From the NCBI GenBank assembly GCA_015060485.1, contig SUYI01000008.1, forward strand, positions 1 through 64,000: a DNA stretch of 64,000 nt. The letters run 5' to 3'. Each line of letters starts with the position of its first letter. Positions within the stretch are counted from its first letter, which is position 1. The stretch is from Prevotella sp. Its GTDB lineage: Bacteria > Bacteroidota > Bacteroidia > Bacteroidales > Bacteroidaceae. Below the pieces are notes generated by a model. It worked only from the letters and a program-made list of their open reading frames with translations. It had not been told where the DNA came from and searched no databases. A program made the translations under genes and the position numbers. Positions 23,480 through 31,796 of this stretch are shown piece by piece.

Positions 23480-25861
23480 TTAAAGTTTCATCTTGTTCGA
23501 AGCCAGTCCGTCGGCACTGACGGTCACCATGCCCCTACCCTTCACGACGGCAATACAACGGCCGAAGAAAGCCTTGCGGCGCGGACTGGTGAATCGCTCC
23601 ATCGACGTCTGACTGCCATTATCCGTAGCGATTACCGTCGCTCCTGTGGCTGAGAATCGCAACTCGTTCTCGGCCCACGGGCAGCGGTTGCCGTTCTTGT
23701 CGACAACGGTAGCCTGAATGAAAGTCAGGTTCTTACCCTTGTAGTCGACGTCGAGCTGGATATGATCGGGGGCTCCGGCCGTATGGATGCGCTGATGCAG
23801 CGTCACCTGTCCGTTCTTGCGGGCAACGACCATCACCTCGCCAGGCTCGAACATCACCCGCCACGACACATGATACTGGTGGCTGTCGGCCTTGCGGCGA
23901 ACGCCCTGACTCTTGCCGTTGACAAAGAGCTCCACCTCGTCGGCTTGATTGTAGTAGCACCACATGTCAATCTCCTGTCCTTCCTTCCAGTTCCAGTGGG
24001 GGAACAGATAGAGCACAGGCTTGTTGGTCCATTCGCTCTGGTACATATAATAGACGTCCTTGGGCTGTCCGGCCAGATCGATGATGCCGAAATAGCTGCT
24101 ACGGGCCGGGAAGCCATAGGGTGTCGGCTCGCCCAGATAGTCGAAGCCCGTCCAGATGAACTGTCCACCGACATAGGGGGTATGCTTCACCACATCCCAC
24201 GTCTCTTCGTGCGTCGAACTCCACGGGGCGTGCATATTGTCGTAAGCCGAACACATATAGGAGGGGTCCTGATACGTTTCGCGCCAGTCGCGCGGAGCAA
24301 TATAGATGGAGTCCGAAGGCATCTTGTAGTAGCCGTTGGTCTGCAGGGCCGACACCGATTCCGTCAGGATGAACGGACGGCCCGGGAAATGCTGAGGCAC
24401 ATCCTTCACCCACTGGTGGTGGTAGTTAAAGCCGATGATGTCGAGGGCCTTGCCCTTGAAGAGATGGTTGCCCGGCGAAGGCTCGTTACAGCCTGCCGTA
24501 ATGGGACGCGTGGTGTCGTAACGCCGGACGATGTCGGCCAGATGGTCGGCCAACAGCGTGTTGACACTCATCTCACCGTCTTTCGCCAGCGTCGACGCGT
24601 CGTGGCCTGCATTCAGAATCAGGTTGGCCTGCTCCAGCGTCAGCGTGTCAGCTTCGGCACTCGACCACTGCTCCAGCACTTCATTACCGATTGACCACAT
24701 CAGGATACAGGGATGGTTGCGGTCTCTGAGCACCATATCCGTCAGGTCCATCTCATGCCATTTGTCGAAGAAACGCGCATAGTCATTCTGTGTCTTCCGG
24801 CGGCGCCACATGTCGAACGACTCGTCCATCACGATGAAACCCATCGTGTCGCACATGTTCAGCAGTTCCGGAGCCGGAGGGTTATGACTCGAACGAATGG
24901 CATTCACACCCATCGCCTTGAGTTTCACCAGTTTGCGGTGCAGGGCATCTTCATGCACGGCAGCGCCCAGGCAACCCAGGTCATGATGCTCGCAGACGCC
25001 GTTCAGCTTCATATTCTTGCCGTTGAGCCAGAAACCCGTCTTGGCGTCGAACCGGAAATCGCGGAAGGCCGTCGTAGTGGTTACCTCGTCGACAACCTTA
25101 CCATTATTTAATACGCGCGCGCGAACCTTATATATATTAGGGGTCTCAGGCGACCATCGCTTCAGCGTTGCCGTATTGACGTGCATCGTCGCTTCGCTGC
25201 CACTGCCTCGGGCCACTTCCCGGCCGCCGGCATCCAGCACGCTGTAGTTCACGCGGTAGTTCTTGCCCGACACGGCGGTATTCACCTTGACGGCACCCGT
25301 CCGGGCATTCGTCTCCACATGCATACCCCAATGCTTCACGTGCACATAGTCGGTCTTCGTCAGCCACACATGGCGATAGATGCCGCAACCGGAATACCAA
25401 CGCGAATTGGGCTGGTCGCTGTTGTCCACACGAACGGCAATGACATTGCCGTCGCAATGCAGGTATCGGGTGATGTCTATCGAGAACGAGCTGTAGCCAT
25501 AAGGACGATAGTCGACGGCCTCACCGTTCACGAAGACGACAGCATTCATATAGATGCCGTCAAACTCCAGAAAGTATTTACATACATCTTTCACGTAAAA
25601 GTGTTTCCTGTACCAGCCCACACCGCCGGGCAACGCTCCCCCGCCGGCACCCGACGGGTTGCTGGCACTGAACGACCCTTCGATGGCCCAGTCGTGTGGA
25701 AGGTCCAACAGACGCCACCCACTGTCATCATACTCCAGGGTCGACCTCTCGATACCGCCACCCATCGAAAAGCGCCAGCCTTTGTCGAAGTTGATGCGCT
25801 CACGGGCGGAAACACAGCTCCATGCGATAGCAGCTATAATCAGCAGTAATATACGTCTCAT
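23480..25861 (-). CDS. Glycoside hydrolase family 2 protein (beta-galactosidase-like)
   Basis: 793 residues. A signal peptide (MRRILLLIIAAIAWSC) places a possible lipid Cys at residue 16. The GH2 sugar-binding domain opens with INFDKGWRFSMGG, then an Ig-like domain and a TIM barrel. The acid/base is Glu394 in SIGNEVLEQ and the nucleophile Glu501 in ILTESVSAL. The closing beta-sandwich domain ends with DGLASNKMKL. Beta-galactosidase is most likely, but GH2 also holds mannosidases and glucuronidases. There is no SusC/SusD pair nearby. Confidence 0.88.
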   Translation of the reverse strand: MRRILLLIIAAIAWSCVSARERINFDKGWRFSMGGGIERSTLEYDDSGWRLLDLPHDWAIEGSFSASNPSGAGGGALPGGVGWYRKHFYVKDVCKYFLEFDGIYMNAVVFVNGEAVDYRPYGYSSFSIDITRYLHCDGNVIAVRVDNSDQPNSRWYSGCGIYRHVWLTKTDYVHVKHWGMHVETNARTGAVKVNTAVSGKNYRVNYSVLDAGGREVARGSGSEATMHVNTATLKRWSPETPNIYKVRARVLNNGKVVDEVTTTTAFRDFRFDAKTGFWLNGKNMKLNGVCEHHDLGCLGAAVHEDALHRKLVKLKAMGVNAIRSSHNPPAPELLNMCDTMGFIVMDESFDMWRRRKTQNDYARFFDKWHEMDLTDMVLRDRNHPCILMWSIGNEVLEQWSSAEADTLTLEQANLILNAGHDASTLAKDGEMSVNTLLADHLADIVRRYDTTRPITAGCNEPSPGNHLFKGKALDIIGFNYHHQWVKDVPQHFPGRPFILTESVSALQTNGYYKMPSDSIYIAPRDWRETYQDPSYMCSAYDNMHAPWSSTHEETWDVVKHTPYVGGQFIWTGFDYLGEPTPYGFPARSSYFGIIDLAGQPKDVYYMYQSEWTNKPVLYLFPHWNWKEGQEIDMWCYYNQADEVELFVNGKSQGVRRKADSHQYHVSWRVMFEPGEVMVVARKNGQVTLHQRIHTAGAPDHIQLDVDYKGKNLTFIQATVVDKNGNRCPWAENELRFSATGATVIATDNGSQTSMERFTSPRRKAFFGRCIAVVKGRGMVTVSADGLASNKMKL

Positions 25862-25897
25862 CGTGTTTTGTTACTCATTTTTACACCAATTCTGACG

Positions 25898-25905
25898 CAA
25901 AGATA
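25898..25905 (-). promoter_or_regulatory. Promoter -7 box of GH2 gene
   Basis: TATCTTTG on the minus strand, 36 bases before the start codon. Confidence 0.6.
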
Positions 25906-25989
25906 ATAAAAAAGACTGAGAAACAGCAAAAAATCAGCATTTTCTGACAAAAAAGCTGAGAATTCTTTGGAAGATAAGAAAAAAAAACT

Positions 25990-25997
25990 TAAATTTG
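25990..25997 (+). promoter_or_regulatory. Promoter -7 box of coiled-coil lipoprotein gene
   Basis: TAAATTTG, followed by a long leader of about 125 bases to the start at 26128. The leader contains a short hairpin, GGGC-TATG-GCCC near 26039-26050. Confidence 0.6.
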
Positions 25998-26127
25998 CAG
26001 CGAATTTAGTATGTTGTGTACGTAAAATAAGGGTTTCGTGGGCTATGGCCCGCTCCTTGACACATATATAAATATAGAGAAGATAGAGAAAACTTAACAA
26101 ATGTTTAATTGTAATATTAATTATTTT

Positions 26128-28683
26128 ATGAACAAGAAAATTATTAGTGGATTCCTCATGTTTGCACTGGCAGTGTTTAGCATGAGCAGTTTTGTAGCAT
26201 GTAAGGACTACGATGAGGATTCTTACGACGACCTCAAATTACGTCTGAACAAGGAGATTTCTCTTCGTGAAGCTCTTGACGCACAGGTTAAGGCCCTGCA
26301 GGAAGCTATCGCAAAAATCAAGAGTTGCACCTGTGACCCCTCACAGTTTGCTACCCAGGAGGACCTGAAGAACTATGCCACCAAGGATGACCTGAAGAAC
26401 TATGTTACTCTGGAAGAGTACAAAAAGGCTTATGCTCGTCTTGACAGTATTGCAGAAGCTCTGAAGAAACTGACACCTGGTACTGGCAAGGATTACGATG
26501 CTGACATCAAGAAGCTTTACGAGAACGATAGCCTGATGGTGGTCAAGATGAACGAAATCAACTCTTGGATTGTTTATGTTCAGAACTTGGCTAAGCAGGA
26601 TTCTATCCGCATCGACAGCTTGAGCGGCGTCGTTTCAGGTTGGGGTACTACTATCACCACGCTGTATACTCGCGTAGACTCGCTGATTCAGGAGCTGAAG
26701 CACCAGAAGCCCCAGAAGGACACCATCTATATCTCTGGTGGTGGTTGCGATTCTCTCTGCGCTGCTAAGATTGCCAAGGCTCAGTTCACGGCTGACTCGG
26801 CTCTGCTGATTGCCGAGAAGGCTCTGGTACTTGCCGTTCACAATGCAAGCCGCATTGCTGCACTTGAGAACTATGTAAACACTCTGGCTACCTCCGGTGA
26901 ACTCGCTGACGAAGTTCGTTGGCTGAACCAGCGCATCGACAACCTGCTCGACCAGATGGTTACCGGTATCATCATCCAGGGTACTGAGAGCCCCGTCATT
27001 GGCTACTTCAACACTCCGCTGGACGTTCGCTCACAGATTCTCGCCGCTTACTATGGTGAGGTAACTTCTACTGTACACTTCCCCTCTGGAACAACGGGTG
27101 ACTATGTTGATCCTTCTATGATTTGGACAGAGCGTCAGGCCAATGTAATGGGTATCAACCCCAAGCTTGCTGAAGGCAATATCGACATCCAGGATCGTTT
27201 CGTTAGCCAGAAGGATGGCAAGGATCAGGGTAATGCTGGTACACTTTATCTGACACTGAACCCCGCTGAGGTTGACTTCGAGGGCAAGCAGTTGTCACTT
27301 GAGAACTCTAAGGGCGAAGCTGCTGCTATCACACTCGAGAATCTGAAGAAGTCTGACCGCGAGCTCACCTTCGGTTACACCCGTGCAGCAAACAACGGCT
27401 TCTATGAGGCTGCTGCTACCCTGACCAAGGAGAACATCGACGCTGCCAAGATAAAGATCGACTACACCACACTTGAAAGCGAGGCTAAGGCTATCATTAA
27501 GGAGAAGTCTAAGAGCAGCGTGCTCAACTTCGGTGCTGCCCTGATCAACAGCATGCAGGATGTAATGCCCGCTTACGCTGTAAAGGCTACGTGGACAAGT
27601 CCTTATAACACCTACAACTACACCACAAAGGACTACAACGTCTATTCTCAGTATGGTATCGCAGCTACTGCTATCAAGCCGCTGTCATACGCTTTCCTGA
27701 AGGACTTTAACGCTAAGTTCCCCGGTGAGCAGCGCATCCTGAATCTCCTTAATGAGATTATGAAGAAGATCAACATCAACATCAACCTCAATTTGCCCGA
27801 CTTCTCGAAGTATCAGGGTGCTATCACCTTCCAGAACATCGATCTCTCTGGCATGAAGAATGCTGATGGTAAGATTGTTGTAAACTTCACTTATACTTTG
27901 AAGGATGCTGATGGTAACACTTTATATGTTCTCGTAACAACTTCTGGTGGCAAGTATGCTTGGAAGGCTGGAGACGGCAGACTCTATGACGCATCAACTG
28001 GTGCTCTCATTGCTTCTGACGTTCCCGTTGAGGCTACTTCTATCAGCATCAACGCTGATGTTGACCTGACAAATACTCTCCAGCAGATTATCGATCAGAT
28101 TAACGCTCAGTTCGGTGCTAGCAGCGATCTGGCTACGACTATCACCAGCCTGCTGAACGACGTTGCTTCTCTGGGTAGCATCGATGACAAGATCAACAAG
28201 GCTATTGCTGATGCCAAGGACGACATTAAGAGCGTGATTAGCAGCTATATCACAAAGGTTTACAACAAGCTGAACGGTTGGATTCAGACTATTCCCAACA
28301 AGGCTCTGCAGCCCACTATGATGGCTGTCAACAGCAAGAACAAGGCTGGTATCCTGTCACAGTCACTCTATTTGCCGACAAAGGCTACCAGCTCGCTGAC
28401 CCTTATTCCTACCTCTTACACTCTCGAGACCCTGGCTCCTGCATACAAGAAGTTCGTGGCTGTAACGGATGTGTTCGACGCTACTACCAAGGCTGCTCTG
28501 CCCCTGGCTGACGCTCAGGCTAAGGCTGCTGCTGCTAATGGTGGCAACAACATGATGAAGGTTATCGACAGCGAGAAGTCTTGCACACTGGCTGGTGAGG
28601 TTGGCTACATCTACGAGGTAACCTACTCTGCAGTAGACTATCACGGAAAGGTTGTCAATAAGAGATTCTACGTACAGTTCTAA
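26128..28683 (+). CDS. Large surface lipoprotein with coiled-coil N terminus
   Basis: 851 residues from ATG 26128 (MNKKIISGFLMFALAVFS); a longer frame from 26101 would delay the signal peptide. Lipid Cys25 is followed by KDYDED, an acidic stretch like the Bacteroidetes surface-export signal. Residues 35-110 are coiled coil with repeats such as EDLKNYATKDDLKNYVTLEEY, typical of trimeric stalks. More coiled coil follows to about 300, then a beta-rich region to the end. The start resembles proteins annotated with a PL29 lyase N-terminal domain, but no lyase domain is recognisable. Probably an operon with the OmpA gene 42 bases on. Confidence 0.8.
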   Translation: MNKKIISGFLMFALAVFSMSSFVACKDYDEDSYDDLKLRLNKEISLREALDAQVKALQEAIAKIKSCTCDPSQFATQEDLKNYATKDDLKNYVTLEEYKKAYARLDSIAEALKKLTPGTGKDYDADIKKLYENDSLMVVKMNEINSWIVYVQNLAKQDSIRIDSLSGVVSGWGTTITTLYTRVDSLIQELKHQKPQKDTIYISGGGCDSLCAAKIAKAQFTADSALLIAEKALVLAVHNASRIAALENYVNTLATSGELADEVRWLNQRIDNLLDQMVTGIIIQGTESPVIGYFNTPLDVRSQILAAYYGEVTSTVHFPSGTTGDYVDPSMIWTERQANVMGINPKLAEGNIDIQDRFVSQKDGKDQGNAGTLYLTLNPAEVDFEGKQLSLENSKGEAAAITLENLKKSDRELTFGYTRAANNGFYEAAATLTKENIDAAKIKIDYTTLESEAKAIIKEKSKSSVLNFGAALINSMQDVMPAYAVKATWTSPYNTYNYTTKDYNVYSQYGIAATAIKPLSYAFLKDFNAKFPGEQRILNLLNEIMKKINININLNLPDFSKYQGAITFQNIDLSGMKNADGKIVVNFTYTLKDADGNTLYVLVTTSGGKYAWKAGDGRLYDASTGALIASDVPVEATSISINADVDLTNTLQQIIDQINAQFGASSDLATTITSLLNDVASLGSIDDKINKAIADAKDDIKSVISSYITKVYNKLNGWIQTIPNKALQPTMMAVNSKNKAGILSQSLYLPTKATSSLTLIPTSYTLETLAPAYKKFVAVTDVFDATTKAALPLADAQAKAAAANGGNNMMKVIDSEKSCTLAGEVGYIYEVTYSAVDYHGKVVNKRFYVQF

Positions 28684-28725
28684 AATCTAGTTCTAAATCT
28701 AACAAATATTTAAAAGAATAAGAAC

Positions 28726-29883
28726 ATGAAGAAAATGATTATGTCACTTCTGCTTTTCCTGGGCGTGCTGTCTGCATCAGCCCAGGCCGAGCAGAAAGGC
28801 ACCACAGAATATGTGTTCCAGCCCCATTGGTATCTGATGCTGCAGGGCGGTGGACAGTACACCCTGGGTGAGGGTAAGTTCAAGGACCTCTTCTCACCGA
28901 ACGCACAGGTTGCTCTGGGTTACAACTTCTCGAAGGTTGTTGGTCTGCGTCTCTCTGTAAACGCTTGGCAGAGCAAGGGTGCTATTGAACTGAAAGGCGA
29001 TGACTATGGCATCAAGAGCGACTTCAAAGACAAATGGGCTTATAAGTATGTAGCTCCCTCTTTGGAGTTGACCTTCAACCTGTCTAATCTTGTTAGCGGT
29101 TTCAATCCCAAGCGCGTGTTTAATCTCTATGCCTTTGTAGGTGGTGGTGCCAACATTGCTTTCAGCAACAAGGATGCTCAGGATGTCTATCCAAGATATA
29201 CGAGCTATATCGCAAGTGCTGGCAACTATGCTTATGACACCCGCCAGAATATGGATTATCTGTGGGATGGCACCAAGGTGAATGCCTTTGGTAAGGGTGG
29301 TCTGATCTTCGATTTCCGCGTATCCGACAAGGTGAGCATCAACATCGAGGGTAATGCCAACATCTTGAGCGATAAGTACAACTCAAAGAAGGCTGGCAAT
29401 GCTGACTGGTACTTCAACGCCCTCGCTGGTGTGAAGATCAACCTCGGCAAGACCTATACCACCAAGTTCACTCCTGCTCCCGAGCCCGAGGTTCGCTATG
29501 TGGAGAAGGTTGTTGAGAAGATTGTGGAGGTTCCCGCTAAGGTAGAAGTGAAGCCCGTTGAGAAGATCCGCCGCGATATCTTCTTCACCATCAATTCGTT
29601 CAAGGTGAGAGACACCGAGCAGGACAAGATCAAGGACATCGCCGACTATCTGCAGGCACACCCCAATGCAAAGGTTGAGGTCACTGGTTATGCTGATGCC
29701 GGTACTGGTAACAACCGCATCAACGACCGTCTGGCCAAGCAGCGTGCTGACGTTGTTGTGAAGGCGCTGACCAACCAGTACAACATCGCTGCCGACCGTA
29801 TCTCTTACGATTCTAAGGGTTCACGCGTACAGCCGTTCGCCGAGAACGACCTGAACCGTGTCACCATCTGTATCGCAGAGTAA
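28726..29883 (+). CDS. OmpA-family outer-membrane protein
   Basis: 385 residues. A signal peptide (MKKMIMSLLLFLGVLSASAQA) is followed by an eight-strand-type barrel of about 230 residues with alternating aromatics (WYLMLQGGGQYTLG, VALGYNFSKVVGLRLSVN). A charged V/E/K/P linker VEKVVEKIVEVPAKVEVK leads to the C-terminal OmpA domain that binds peptidoglycan (DIFFTINSFKVRDTEQDK, VEVTGYADAGTGNNRINDRLAKQRAD). It tethers the outer membrane to the wall. The linker may be a short coiled coil that meets the partner lipoprotein (inference). Confidence 0.92.
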   Translation: MKKMIMSLLLFLGVLSASAQAEQKGTTEYVFQPHWYLMLQGGGQYTLGEGKFKDLFSPNAQVALGYNFSKVVGLRLSVNAWQSKGAIELKGDDYGIKSDFKDKWAYKYVAPSLELTFNLSNLVSGFNPKRVFNLYAFVGGGANIAFSNKDAQDVYPRYTSYIASAGNYAYDTRQNMDYLWDGTKVNAFGKGGLIFDFRVSDKVSINIEGNANILSDKYNSKKAGNADWYFNALAGVKINLGKTYTTKFTPAPEPEVRYVEKVVEKIVEVPAKVEVKPVEKIRRDIFFTINSFKVRDTEQDKIKDIADYLQAHPNAKVEVTGYADAGTGNNRINDRLAKQRADVVVKALTNQYNIAADRISYDSKGSRVQPFAENDLNRVTICIAE

Positions 29884-29918
29884 TCGACGGAAAGATTTTT
29901 AAGGTTTAAACCAATACC

Positions 29919-29974
29919 GAGTCTGACTCCTATCCATACTCTGCAAAGGTATGGCAAGAGTCAGACTCCTTTTA
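29919..29974 (+). terminator. Terminator after OmpA gene
   Basis: Eleven-base arms GAGTCTGACTC (29919-29929) and GAGTCAGACTC (29958-29968), with an inner stem CCATAC/GTATGG, followed by CTTTT. The inner loop contains CTGCAAAGG. Confidence 0.8.
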
Positions 29975-29990
29975 ATAACAATCATTTGCA

Positions 29991-31601
29991 ATGAACAGAA
30001 TTTATACACTTTTACTTACTGCCGTCTGCACTCTGACTGCTAACGCTCAGCTGAAGGGCGACGGATACTATCGTGCACAGAGCTCAGAGCAGGGACGCTA
30101 TATCAACGTGATAGACAATCGGGGTAGCGTTAACCTGTCAACCACAGATGCCGATATGGCTGCGTTGTGCACCCGTGCCGGATTCGAGAACATCGTCTCC
30201 GACCCAGCTTCCATCATATATATTAAGAAGATGACTACGGGCTACGACTTCCAGAGTCAGGGTACTGGCAGCTACTCCATCATCTCCTACGAGGTTAAGC
30301 TGAACGATATGGGCGACAACAAGTATTGGTGCTCAGCCAGCCATGCCGGTATGACCAAATATCTGGCCGATGAAATCATTAACTTCATGAGCACCGACGA
30401 GGAGAAAGCAAAAGGTAAGCTGGTAACCAACGTCAGCCCGGGAACTGAATACGAGAAATACCTCGACTGGAACATTATTCCCGTATCAGCTGAAGACAGC
30501 TACTTCGGTTTGCAACCCAACGTTGCAGCAGGCGACAGCTACTACCAGACATTCTATGCTGCATTCCCCTTCACCTTCTATTCAGAGGGTATGACAGCCT
30601 ACTATGTAAGCCAGATTCGCGAGTCTACCGGCAAGGTAGTCGTCAAAGAAATCACCGGCGGTGTCCCCACTTCTACTCCAGTCATCATCAAGTGCTCGGC
30701 ACAGGATGCTGCCAGCAACAAGCTCAACGTGGGTGCCAGCGCCAGCGGTACAGCGAGCGGCAACAAGCTGACAGGTGTCTATTTCTGCAATCCAAATGCC
30801 GGCGAGAAGCATACCAACGTGGTAGCTTTCGACCCCACAACCATGCGTGTGCTGGGTAAGGCCGAAGACGGTTCGCTGGCATTCGTCAATAATGTCGATC
30901 TGGCTTACATTCCTGCCAATACGGCCTACATCACCGTCAGCGCATCGGCTCCTGCCGTCTTGAAGGTGGTGACTGTCGACGAAGCCGACGGACTTACCCT
31001 GAAGGCCGACGACAAGGAGATGATTTACGGCGACGAAGTACCCGCACTGACCTATTCTATTCTTGACGGCGAGCCCGACGGGACTCCCACTCTGACATGC
31101 GAAGCCACAAAGACTTCACCAGTAGGCACCTACCCCATCAAGATAGCCAAGGGTTCGCTGACCAACGAGAAAGTGACGTTGCAGGATGGTACGCTGACCA
31201 TTCACAAGGCTCCTCTGACCATTACTGCGACGAGCTTTACCATCACGCAGGGCGAGGCACTGCCCACGTATACGGTTACCTACGATGGTTTCAAGAACGG
31301 CGAGACCGAGGAAGTGCTCACCAAGAAGCCAACAGTGACCTGTACGGCTACTGCCACCAGCGCTCCTGGTACCTACGAAATCACCGTCAGTGGTGCAGAA
31401 GCCACGAACTACGAGATGTATTACGTGCCCGGCGTGCTGACCATCGCAGAGGCTTCAGCCATCCAGACTGTTGTCAGCAACAGCAAGCGTGCAGACGTCT
31501 ACGACATGAGTGGTCGTCGTGTTCGCGAGCAGGCCACCACACTGGAAGGTCTCTCGAAGGGCATCTACATCGTCAACGGCAGGAAATGCATTGTAAAATA
31601 A
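29991..31601 (+). CDS. Secreted MBG-domain protein with C-terminal sorting tail
   Basis: 536 residues. Signal peptide (MNRIYTLLLTAVCTLTANAQ), an N-terminal region of about 310 residues of unknown fold (LKGDGYYRAQSSEQGRYINVIDN), then two MBG-like Ig repeats. Repeat 1 begins near 334 (LTLKADDKEMIYGDEVPALTY), repeat 2 near 410 (LTITATSFTITQGEALPTYTV). The last 35 residues, YDMSGRRVREQ then LSKGIYIVNGRKCIVK, match the sorting-type tail common in Prevotella secreted proteins. Single-gene unit, flanked by terminators on both sides. Confidence 0.82.
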   Translation: MNRIYTLLLTAVCTLTANAQLKGDGYYRAQSSEQGRYINVIDNRGSVNLSTTDADMAALCTRAGFENIVSDPASIIYIKKMTTGYDFQSQGTGSYSIISYEVKLNDMGDNKYWCSASHAGMTKYLADEIINFMSTDEEKAKGKLVTNVSPGTEYEKYLDWNIIPVSAEDSYFGLQPNVAAGDSYYQTFYAAFPFTFYSEGMTAYYVSQIRESTGKVVVKEITGGVPTSTPVIIKCSAQDAASNKLNVGASASGTASGNKLTGVYFCNPNAGEKHTNVVAFDPTTMRVLGKAEDGSLAFVNNVDLAYIPANTAYITVSASAPAVLKVVTVDEADGLTLKADDKEMIYGDEVPALTYSILDGEPDGTPTLTCEATKTSPVGTYPIKIAKGSLTNEKVTLQDGTLTIHKAPLTITATSFTITQGEALPTYTVTYDGFKNGETEEVLTKKPTVTCTATATSAPGTYEITVSGAEATNYEMYYVPGVLTIAEASAIQTVVSNSKRADVYDMSGRRVREQATTLEGLSKGIYIVNGRKCIVK

Positions 31602-31629
31602 GCATTTAAAAGTCGATTTCCACTAAAAA

Positions 31630-31660
31630 GGAGACACCCCATGGGATGCCTCCCTTTTTT
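31630..31660 (+). terminator. Terminator after MBG-domain gene
   Basis: Imperfect hairpin GGAGACACCCC-AT-GGGATGCCTCC, followed by CTTTTTT. Confidence 0.75.
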
Positions 31661-31707
31661 GTTAACTTTTTTTATATATTGATATTGAAAAAAAATGGTT
31701 CACACGC

Positions 31708-31738
31708 TTGGTATTTTAAATAATATTATGTAAATTTG
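31708..31738 (+). promoter_or_regulatory. Promoter of VWA protein gene
   Basis: TTGG at 31708-31711 as a -33 variant, 19-base spacer, TAAATTTG at 31731-31738. The start codon is 58 bases downstream. Confidence 0.6.
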
Positions 31739-31796
31739 CAATCGAAACATCAAAACCTATTAAAACTATTTTTATTCACTAATTAACAAAATGCTT

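Noticed and set aside
23480..25861. Polysaccharide utilisation locus around the GH2 gene
   Set aside because: No SusC/SusD-like genes or hybrid sensor in the window; the GH2 neighbours are nucleoside kinases.
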